Made by a program: the position numbers and the translations under genes. Positions 1 through 5,073 of a stretch of 5,320 nucleotides of DNA are shown here, one piece after another (positions within the stretch are counted from its first letter, which is position 1; each line of letters starts with the position of its first letter). Location: the NCBI GenBank assembly GCA_030838265.1, contig JAUTXA010000131.1, positions 1 through 5,320 on the forward strand, in the 5' to 3' direction. Source of the DNA: Actinomycetota bacterium. Lineage in GTDB: Bacteria > Actinomycetota > Acidimicrobiia > Acidimicrobiales > BP-101. Under the pieces are notes generated by a model. The model was not told where the DNA came from and searched no databases. It worked only from the letters and a program-made list of their open reading frames with translations.

Positions 1-1142
1 ACGATCGTCGACTCCATGTCGGAGCTGATGCCCGTCCCGCGGGTGCGGAACAGCGAATCCATCTCGTCGAAGAAGACGATGACCGGCATGCCCTCCTCGG
101 ACTTCTCCCGGGCCCGCTGGAAGACGAGGCGGATCTGCCGCTCGGTCTCGCCGACGTACTTGTTGAGCAGCTCAGGGCCCTTGATGTTCAGGAAGTAGCT
201 CTTGGCCGACTTGTCACCCGTGACCTCGCTGACCTTCTTGGCGAGGGAGTTGGCGACCGCCTTGGCGATGAGCGTCTTGCCGCAACCGGGGGGGCCGTAG
301 AGCAGGATGCCCTTGGGCGCCGGCAACTTGTGCTCGGCGAAGAGCTCTCGGTACACGAACGGCAGCTCGACGGCGTCGGTGATGGCTTCGATCTGGTCGT
401 CGAGGCCGCCGACGTCGGAGTACGAGATGTCGGGCACCTCTTCGAGGACGAGCTCTTCGACCTCGGGACGGGCCAGCTTCTCGAGCAGGAGGCCGGTGCG
501 GGAGTCCATGAGGATGGTGTCGCCCGCCCGAAGCTTCTCGCCGAGGATGGAGTCGGCCAGCTCGACGACGCGCTCCTCGTCGGCCCGGCCCACGATCATG
601 GCCCGCTTGCCGCCTTCGAGGACCTCCTTCAAGGTCACGACCTCGCCCGAGACCTCGGGCGAGCGGGCCAGCACGACGTTGAGCGACTCGTTGAGGACGA
701 CCTCTTGGCCCCGTCGCAGCTCGGAGGAGTCGATCTCGGGGTGCAGCGCCACCCGCATCTTGCGACCGGCCGAGAACACGTCGACGGTGCCGTCGTCGTT
801 GATCTCGAGGAAGGTGCCGTAGGCGGCCGGCGGCTGGGTGAGCTTCTCGACTTCCTCACGGAGGGCGGCAATGTGCTCGCGCGCCTCACGGAGGGTGTAC
901 GTCAGCTTCTCGTTCTGGGAGACGGCCTGGGCCAGCTGGCCCTTGGTCTCGAGGAGCTTCTCCTCGAGGGTGCGCACCCGCTTGGGAGCGTCCTGTAGGC
1001 GACGCCGGAGCGACACCACCTCGTCCTCGAGGGTCTGCACCTGCTCGTGGAGCTCGGCGACCTCGCGCTCGTACTTCGCCTGCAATCGGTCGTGCTCAGA
1101 GTCGGCCGTCGGAACCACCTCCCCTTCCCTTCGGGCGACCAT
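1..1142 (-). CDS. arc: Proteasome-associated AAA+ ATPase ARC/Mpa (partial, C-terminus beyond window)
   Basis: This is the ring ATPase that unfolds pupylated proteins and feeds them to the bacterial 20S proteasome in the cytoplasm. The 380 visible residues show the family order. A long charged coiled coil (about 17-105), which in the family binds Pup, is followed by two OB-fold interdomain segments (about 106-230) and the start of the AAA domain. Walker A is GPPGCGKT (283-290), the aromatic pore loop is KYVG (328-331), and Walker B is VIVFFDE ending at D359-E360. The arginine fingers and the C-terminal proteasome-docking tail lie outside the window. The ATG at 1142 has no clear Shine-Dalgarno; an in-frame GTG at 1118 follows a purine-rich AAGGGA and is a credible alternative start. 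The gene is divergent from the ferredoxin. By synteny with other actinobacteria, dop, pup and prcBA may follow beyond base 1 (inference). Identity is very secure; only the start is uncertain. Confidence 0.96.
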   Translation of the reverse strand, partial: MVARREGEVVPTADSEHDRLQAKYEREVAELHEQVQTLEDEVVSLRRRLQDAPKRVRTLEEKLLETKGQLAQAVSQNEKLTYTLREAREHIAALREEVEKLTQPPAAYGTFLEINDDGTVDVFSAGRKMRVALHPEIDSSELRRGQEVVLNESLNVVLARSPEVSGEVVTLKEVLEGGKRAMIVGRADEERVVELADSILGEKLRAGDTILMDSRTGLLLEKLARPEVEELVLEEVPDISYSDVGGLDDQIEAITDAVELPFVYRELFAEHKLPAPKGILLYGPPGCGKTLIAKAVANSLAKKVSEVTGDKSAKSYFLNIKGPELLNKYVGETERQIRLVFQRAREKSEEGMPVIVFFDEMDSLFRTRGTGISSDMESTI

Positions 1143-1215
1143 ACACCGGGGCATGGCGGAATTGGCGGTCCTGCGGTGCCTGGGTGCCACATTTCACCTG
1201 TCGATTCCGTGGAAA

Positions 1216-1245
1216 TTGACGATCTCGGGGTACGATGGCTACGTT
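1216..1245 (+). promoter_or_regulatory. Candidate sigma-70-type promoter for the ferredoxin gene
   Basis: TTGACG at 1216-1221 and TACGTT at 1240-1245 are separated by 18 nt and fit the actinobacterial housekeeping pattern TTGAC / TANNNT. Transcription would begin near 1252, giving a leader of about 49 nt before the ATG at 1301. A second -10-like hexamer, TACGAT at 1231-1236, overlaps the spacer but has no -35 at the right distance. The site lies in the 158-bp divergent region between arc and the ferredoxin. I could not pick out an equally good promoter for arc on the opposite strand. Confidence 0.5.
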
Positions 1246-1300
1246 CCGCCCGCAGCGGCGGTCACCCTTTTTCCGACCCCCCGAGAGTGAGGCAGCAGCG

Positions 1301-1540
1301 ATGGGAATGAAGGTGTGGATCGACCAAGATCTGTGCACCGGCGACGGCATCTGCGAGGAGATCGCTCCCGCCGTGTTCACCCTCCTCGACGACGGCCTGG
1401 CCTACGTCAAGGAAGGCGACAAGATCTTCAACCCCGGCGGCCCCGAGGGACTGGCGGCCGTGCCTGCGGGCATGGAGGAAGCCACCATCGAGTCGGCCGA
1501 GGAGTGCCCCGGCGAGTGCATCTTCATCGAGGTCGACTGA
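1301..1540 (+). CDS. Small single-cluster ferredoxin, probably [3Fe-4S] type
   Basis: This is a cytoplasmic one-cluster electron carrier of 79 residues, close to the usual 60-80 of actinobacterial P450-type ferredoxins. The N-terminus begins a beta strand (KVWIDQD), then gives C12-x5-C18 with Asp15 where a four-cysteine ferredoxin has its second Cys. The third ligand is C69 in ECPGEC. Three Cys plus Asp fit [3Fe-4S], or a [4Fe-4S] cluster with Asp as fourth ligand. An extra Cys73 sits four residues after C69. The protein is strongly acidic. The ATG at 1301 is preceded by GTGAGG at 1287-1292 with 8-nt spacing; a second ATG at 1307 would remove two residues. It is transcribed away from arc and towards marP. 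No P450 or ferredoxin reductase is in the window, so the redox partner is unknown. Confidence 0.92.
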   Translation: MGMKVWIDQDLCTGDGICEEIAPAVFTLLDDGLAYVKEGDKIFNPGGPEGLAAVPAGMEEATIESAEECPGECIFIEVD

Positions 1541-1550
1541 CGCTGGCCCC

Positions 1551-1569
1551 GGGGCGGGCGTCCCGCCTC
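1551..1569. terminator. GC-rich hairpin in the convergent ferredoxin/marP gap
   Basis: GGCGGG (1553-1558) and CCCGCC (1562-1567) form a perfect 6-bp stem around a 3-nt loop. A G-T wobble and a further G-C pair extend it to 8 bp at 1551-1569. It begins 11 nt after the ferredoxin stop and covers part of the marP stop codon (1568-1570), so it could serve both converging transcripts. No T-run follows on either strand. It is therefore not a canonical intrinsic terminator, although actinobacterial terminators often lack the T-run. Confidence 0.4.
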
Positions 1570-2737
1570 ACGAGCTCAGGCACTGCCCCGTGTTGGCCTT
1601 CTGGGCCCGGGGCTCCTGCAAGGCGGCGTTGAGCTCCTTGCTGGTGAGGGCGTAGGCCGTCGACTGGCGGTCGGGGGCGATGGCGAAGGCCACCCCGATC
1701 ACCTGTCCGTTGCCGTTGACCAGGGCCCCGCCCGAGTCGCCGGGGTGCAGGTCAGAGGCCAGGATCCACACGTCGCGCTCGGTGGGATGGGTGTCGTAGA
1801 GATCACGCCCGCGGGCCCGAATCTCGTCGCTCACCTTGGCCGGTGCCACCCGGACGTCGTCCTGGCCGCCGGGATGGCCGAACACGGCGCCCTGGTCGTT
1901 GCGCCGGCCGGTGGCGATGGGCAGGGCGTTCTCCTGCAGGTTGGGGGCCCGGAGGATGGCGAGGTCGCGATCGGAGTCGTAGAGCACGACGGTCGCCCGG
2001 ATGCGCCGGCCGTCGGGGCGGATCACGATGGGCTGGTCGACGCCGGCGACCACATGGGCGTTGGTCACCACCGTGTCGACGGCGGAGGCGAAGCCACTTC
2101 CCTCCTGGATGCGATGGCAGGCCGCCCCCTCGACCTTGACCGTCGAGGCCAGGACCCGCTGGACGACGGCCGGGAGCAGCCCCGAGTCGGGCGGCGGCGG
2201 GCCGGCCTGAGGAGCGCGGCGCAGGGCGGAGAAGACCTGGGGGAAGTTGCTGCTGCCGACCAGGCGACGCAGGGTGTCGACCGTGTCCGGCGACGCCGGG
2301 GCGAGGGAGTCGAGGGCGTGGGCCACGACCGAAGCCCGAGCCTGCTCGGCCGGCCACCCGGGCACGTCGGCCATCGAGGGGACCAGCACCCACGTCACGA
2401 TGAGGACGCCGACGAGGCCGACCACCGCCCCGGCGGCGCGGTCGGCGCCCTTGAGGGGGCCGAGGGGCAGGATGCGGTGGATCTGGGCGCCGAGTATCAG
2501 GCCGAGTCCTTGGCCAACGAACGCGCCTCCCACCAAGAGGGCGGAGGCCACCAGCAGGCGGCTGGACGGGTCGGGTCCGTTGAAGGCCCGGACCGCAGTC
2601 GGGAGGAGCCGAGCCGCGACATAGAGGCCGAAGCCCAGGCCGATCCACGAGGCCATCCGAGCCAGGAAGCCCAGACGCCATCCGCCCACGCCGGCGGCCA
2701 CCATGGCCCCCAGGATGATGGCGTCGAGGAAGTCCAC
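1568..2737 (-). CDS. marP: MarP-like membrane-anchored trypsin-fold serine protease (CvpA domain fusion)
   Basis: This 389-residue protein matches the architecture and length of M. tuberculosis MarP (Rv3671c, about 397 aa), an acid-resistance protease acting outside the membrane. Residues 1-120 form a CvpA-like region with about four hydrophobic helices (roughly 5-40, 60-85 and 100-120). A linker rich in Ala and Pro follows. The chymotrypsin-like domain carries the triad H228 (TNAHVV), D258 (DRDLAIL) and S335 (HPGDSGG). C207, just before the GSGF strand, and C386, four residues from the C-terminus, match the pair that forms MarP's redox-sensitive disulfide. The start is GTG, directly abutting the trmI TAG stop; it preserves the first CvpA helix, which the later in-frame ATG at residue 12 would truncate. 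There is no clear Shine-Dalgarno, so translation probably depends on coupling. In mycobacteria MarP cleaves the peptidoglycan hydrolase RipA under acid stress; that substrate is not shown here. Confidence 0.93.
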   Translation of the reverse strand: MDFLDAIILGAMVAAGVGGWRLGFLARMASWIGLGFGLYVAARLLPTAVRAFNGPDPSSRLLVASALLVGGAFVGQGLGLILGAQIHRILPLGPLKGADRAAGAVVGLVGVLIVTWVLVPSMADVPGWPAEQARASVVAHALDSLAPASPDTVDTLRRLVGSSNFPQVFSALRRAPQAGPPPPDSGLLPAVVQRVLASTVKVEGAACHRIQEGSGFASAVDTVVTNAHVVAGVDQPIVIRPDGRRIRATVVLYDSDRDLAILRAPNLQENALPIATGRRNDQGAVFGHPGGQDDVRVAPAKVSDEIRARGRDLYDTHPTERDVWILASDLHPGDSGGALVNGNGQVIGVAFAIAPDRQSTAYALTSKELNAALQEPRAQKANTGQCLSS

Positions 2738-3517
2738 CTACGAGGCCTGGATGAGGCGGGCCGTGGTGAGAAAGCCGGTGTGAGCGACCATGCGGTGGTC
2801 GGGCCGCACCGACTGGCCCTCGACGTGCCAGCCCCGGTGCAGCACCTCGAGCGTTTCGGCCATGGCGAAGGGCGAGTCGACCAGCGCCTCGCGGAGCTGA
2901 GCGACCTGGATGATGGTGGGCAGGTAGGCCAGCAGGATGCCGCCGGGCGCGAGGGCGCTGGCCGCGTGCTTCACCACCCGCCAGGGCTCGGGCAGGTCGA
3001 GCAGGATGCGGTCGAGGCCGGTCTCGTCGATGCCCTCGTAGATGTCGCGCTCGGTGACCGAGAAGCGGGCGGAGTCGTCGGCCCCCAGCATGGCCAGCAC
3101 GTTCTCCTGGGCGCGCGCCGCGAAGTCGGGTCGGATCTCGTAGCCCGTGACATGGGCGCCGGCCCGCACCAGGGTCATGGAGAGAGCACCTGATCCCACG
3201 CCGGCCTCGAGGACCCGAGCCCCCGGGAAGATGTCGGCCAACAGCAGGATGGCTCCGAGGTCCTTCGGATAGATGACCTGCGCGCCTCGTGGCATCTTCA
3301 GGACGAAGTCGGCGAGGGTCGGGCGGATGGCGATGTAGGCCGCGCCGCCGGTCGTGCGGACCTGGCAGCCTTCGTCCTGGCCGATGAGGTCGGCGTGGTG
3401 GAAGAACCCGGCGTGGCTGTGGAAGGCACCACCGTCGATCAGGGTGACGAGGTAACGCCGGTCCTTCCGGTCGAGCAGCAGGACGCGGTCTCCCACCGCG
3501 AACGGCCGGCCGCTCAC
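2738..3517 (-). CDS. trmI: tRNA (adenine-58-N1)-methyltransferase TrmI
   Basis: TrmI methylates N1 of A58 in the tRNA T-loop using S-adenosylmethionine; characterised family members are tetramers. From the GTG start at 3517 the protein has 259 residues. A small beta-rich N-terminal domain (about 1-70) leads to the family block RGAQVIYPKDLG (77-88). The SAM-binding glycine loop EAGVGSG is at 104-110, the acidic residue contacting the SAM ribose is E127 (GYEIRPD), the catalytic block DLPEPW is at 174-179 with D174, and a C-terminal AHTGF signature is at 245-249. An in-frame ATG at 3559 would add 14 residues but overlap ttuA by 46 nt. The GTG gives the same 4-nt GTGA overlap as the ttuB/ttuA junction, so I prefer it. 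The stop abuts the marP start. Both flanks imply cotranscription, and the ttuBA neighbour acts on the same tRNA loop. Confidence 0.95.
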   Translation of the reverse strand: MSGRPFAVGDRVLLLDRKDRRYLVTLIDGGAFHSHAGFFHHADLIGQDEGCQVRTTGGAAYIAIRPTLADFVLKMPRGAQVIYPKDLGAILLLADIFPGARVLEAGVGSGALSMTLVRAGAHVTGYEIRPDFAARAQENVLAMLGADDSARFSVTERDIYEGIDETGLDRILLDLPEPWRVVKHAASALAPGGILLAYLPTIIQVAQLREALVDSPFAMAETLEVLHRGWHVEGQSVRPDHRMVAHTGFLTTARLIQAS

Positions 3518-4422
3518 CGGCCCACCCGCACCCGATCGACGAGGCGGCAGAAGGCGCATACGTCACCCGTGGTGGGCGAGCCGCACGACGGGCAAGGCGT
3601 GAGGTCGGCTCGCTCGGCGTCGGCCGCCGGGGTGAAGAGATGCGATGCCTTGTCGAGGAACTCGAAGTAGAAGGCGGCCTTCGAGCCCGGCGACTGCTCC
3701 TCGATGGCGTTGAGGGCCTCCTTGTAGCCGAGGTGCTTGTTGCCGACGGCGTTGGGGCACTCCTCGACGATGTAGTCGATGCCTCGGAGGACGCAGTAGG
3801 CCGCCATCTCCCGCTCGCCCAGCCGCACCAACGGCTTGACCTTGCGGACGAACCCGTCCCGACCCGGGAGCACGGGCGCCTGGCGGCCCAGGTAGTCGGT
3901 GTTCCAGCGCAGGACGTTGCCGAAGAGGACGGCCGCCTCGTCGTCGAGGTTGTGACCGGTGGCCACGACGTCGTAGCCGCCGTCGACGGCGGCCGAGTTG
4001 AAGAGATGGCGCTTTGACAGGCCACAGGCCGAGCACGGGACCCGACGGGTGACCTGGGCCGCGGTAGGCACGTCGAAGCCGAAGTCAGCGGGAAGGTCGA
4101 CCTCGACCAGGTGCCCGCCCCGGGTGGCGGCGAACCGACGGGTCATGTCGCCCGATGCGTCGCTGTAGCTCCCGATGCCCAGGCCGAGGTAGAGGCCGTC
4201 GACGTCGTAGCCGAGGTCGATGAGCAGATCCCACAAGCCGAGGGAGTCCTTGCCGCCCGACACGGCCACCAGCACCCGGCTGCCGGGCTCGATCATCTTG
4301 AACTCGTCGATGCAGCGCCGCACCTGCTCGCGACAGTGGTGCAGGAAGCAGGGCGAGCAGAAGGCGGCGTTGTGGCGGCGGAGCTCGATGACCGCCGGCT
4401 CCTTGCACCGACGGCACTTCAC
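3514..4422 (-). CDS. ttuA: TtuA-like tRNA 2-thiolation enzyme (s2T54 type), PP-loop ATPase
   Basis: The family activates a tRNA uridine by adenylation and replaces its 2-oxygen with sulfur; Thermus TtuA does this at T54. The 302 residues run as: N-terminal zinc finger C3-x2-C6 ... C22-x2-C25; PP-loop SGGKDS (55-60); C130-x2-C133 in PCSACGLSKR; the GHNLDDEAA block (156-164); C222 in EECPNA; and a C-terminal zinc finger C277-x2-C280 ... C289-x2-C292. C130, C133 and C222 fall at the same numbers as the [4Fe-4S] ligands of Thermus TtuA. The two terminal zinc fingers separate it from the related TtcA (s2C32). The start is GTG at 4422, overlapping the ttuB stop by 4 nt; its own stop overlaps the trmI GTG in the same way. 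The ubiquitin-like partner encoded immediately upstream supports TtuA over TtcA. The target base is inferred from family and context. Confidence 0.93.
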   Translation of the reverse strand: MKCRRCKEPAVIELRRHNAAFCSPCFLHHCREQVRRCIDEFKMIEPGSRVLVAVSGGKDSLGLWDLLIDLGYDVDGLYLGLGIGSYSDASGDMTRRFAATRGGHLVEVDLPADFGFDVPTAAQVTRRVPCSACGLSKRHLFNSAAVDGGYDVVATGHNLDDEAAVLFGNVLRWNTDYLGRQAPVLPGRDGFVRKVKPLVRLGEREMAAYCVLRGIDYIVEECPNAVGNKHLGYKEALNAIEEQSPGSKAAFYFEFLDKASHLFTPAADAERADLTPCPSCGSPTTGDVCAFCRLVDRVRVGR

Positions 4423-4619
4423 CCCGCACCGCCGCTGATCACGGGACGGATCTCGACGTCGTCGGCATCGTCGAGCAGGGCGTCGCCGGTCACCAGCGTG
4501 TCGCCCTTGATGACAAGGACGGACTCCCGGTTGATCTGCAGGCGTTCGAGGAGGACGTGGACCCGGACCGGGCCATCGACCTCGAGCTCGCGGTGGGGGT
4601 TCCGGAGGCGGACCTTCAC
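4419..4619 (-). CDS. ttuB: TtuB-like ubiquitin-fold sulfur carrier (ThiS/MoaD family)
   Basis: This 66-residue protein has the size and pattern of TtuB: a beta hairpin at the N-terminus (KVRLRN, ELEV), a helix around 18-28, a VLVIKGD strand (34-40), an acidic turn (LLDDADD) and a last strand VEIRPVIS. TtuB is C-terminally adenylated by an E1-like enzyme (TtuC), converted to a thiocarboxylate and used as sulfur donor by TtuA; in Thermus it can also be attached to proteins. The oddity is the tail, ISGGAG: the Gly-Gly at 63-64 is followed by two more residues, whereas Thermus TtuB ends at Gly-Gly. The GTG start at 4619 lies 7 nt after the preceding stop, without a good Shine-Dalgarno. The stop shares GTGA with the ttuA start. 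Fold and partnership are secure by context; no TtuC or cysteine desulfurase gene is in the window. Confidence 0.88.
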   Translation of the reverse strand: MKVRLRNPHRELEVDGPVRVHVLLERLQINRESVLVIKGDTLVTGDALLDDADDVEIRPVISGGAG

Positions 4620-4626
4620 CCCATCA

Positions 4627-4851
4627 TCATGACCCGCCGTCAGGCGGGGCGGCGTTGCTGATCACCAGGCTTTGCCCGGGCAAGAGCTCTTCGGAGTACA
4701 CGATCTGCGATTCGCGGCTGTTGAGCTTCTTGACCAGCCGACGAGTGAGGCTCACGGCGGCCAAGCCGACCCAGAGGGACTCGCCGTTCAGGGCGCCTTG
4801 CCACATGCGCGACCGAAAGCGCAGGCGCAACGGAGCCGGGAGCTTGGGCAC
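4627..4851 (-). CDS. Small conserved-looking hypothetical protein (74 aa)
   Basis: I do not recognise a named family. The N-terminus is proline-containing and strongly basic (RLRFRSRMW, 9-17). A moderately hydrophobic stretch with a Leu-Trp-Val-Gly-Leu core (26-36) comes next, then a basic segment RRLVKKL (37-43) and an ending of beta-strand character, SQIVYSEELLPGQSLVI (48-64). The body looks like small actinobacterial proteins in which a short amphipathic or membrane-proximal helix is followed by a PGQSLVI-like strand, but no catalytic motif is visible. The GTG start lies 3 nt after the upstream stop, and its own stop is 7 nt before ttuB. That spacing, together with coding-like third-position GC, supports a real operon gene. 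A link to tRNA thiolation is only positional. Confidence 0.68.
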   Translation of the reverse strand: MPKLPAPLRLRFRSRMWQGALNGESLWVGLAAVSLTRRLVKKLNSRESQIVYSEELLPGQSLVISNAAPPDGGS

Positions 4852-4854
4852 TGC

Positions 4855-5073
4855 TCAGACCCGGCGGATCTCGACGACGGTCGTCTTCTTCTTGCCCCGG
4901 CGCTTGCCCATGAAATAGACGAGCCCGACGACCACCACGGCCGCGGCCACGCCGACGGCCAGGCCGATCGGCTTGGCCGTCTGAGCGGTGGAGTCGACCT
5001 CGCCCTTGAGCTGGCGCAGCTTGGACTCGATGTCGGCTCGGGTGATCGGCGTCTCGACCGTGTTGGCGTTCAT
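4855..5073 (-). CDS. Small single-pass membrane protein (72 aa)
   Basis: The N-terminal half (1-33) is polar and helix-forming, with a heptad-like stretch DIESKLRQLKGEVDSTA (14-30) that could be a short coiled coil. One strong transmembrane helix follows, rich in Val and Ala (about 36-55). A very basic cluster GKRRGKKK (56-63) then gives a positive-inside signal, so the C-terminal tail should be cytoplasmic. The ATG at 5073 is chosen over the longer in-frame start at 5178 because it has a good AGGAG 7 nt upstream and forms an ATGA overlap with the preceding stop. The arrangement resembles the small DUF3618-like membrane proteins that accompany holin-like proteins in actinobacteria, but I cannot confirm that family. 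Function is unknown. Confidence 0.8.
   Translation of the reverse strand: MNANTVETPITRADIESKLRQLKGEVDSTAQTAKPIGLAVGVAAAVVVVGLVYFMGKRRGKKKTTVVEIRRV

Noticed and set aside
330..998. Plus-strand frame (222 codons) within arc
   Set aside because: It is antisense to the coiled-coil and OB region of the ATPase; the Leu/Glu/Asp-rich product mirrors the coding strand and has no independent support.
1246..1261. Short hairpin (CCGCC ... GGCGG) at the start of the ferredoxin leader
   Set aside because: Five base pairs with a 6-nt loop are expected by chance at this GC content, and no riboswitch-like structure surrounds it.
1745..3193. Long open frame on the plus strand (482 codons) opposite marP and trmI
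   Set aside because: Its product is low-complexity, rich in Gly, Asp, His and Arg, with no domain. It is the antisense shadow of two well-supported genes in GC-rich DNA.
3518..3559. Upstream ATG start for trmI
   Set aside because: It would overlap ttuA by 46 nt and add an Arg/Pro/Gly-rich leader. The GTG at 3517 gives a GTGA overlap matching the other junction.
1803..4025. Very long minus-strand frame (740 codons) across trmI, ttuA and marP
   Set aside because: The translation is a run of Arg, Pro, Ala and Ser with no recognisable motif, and it lies in the wrong frame of three genes with intact catalytic residues.
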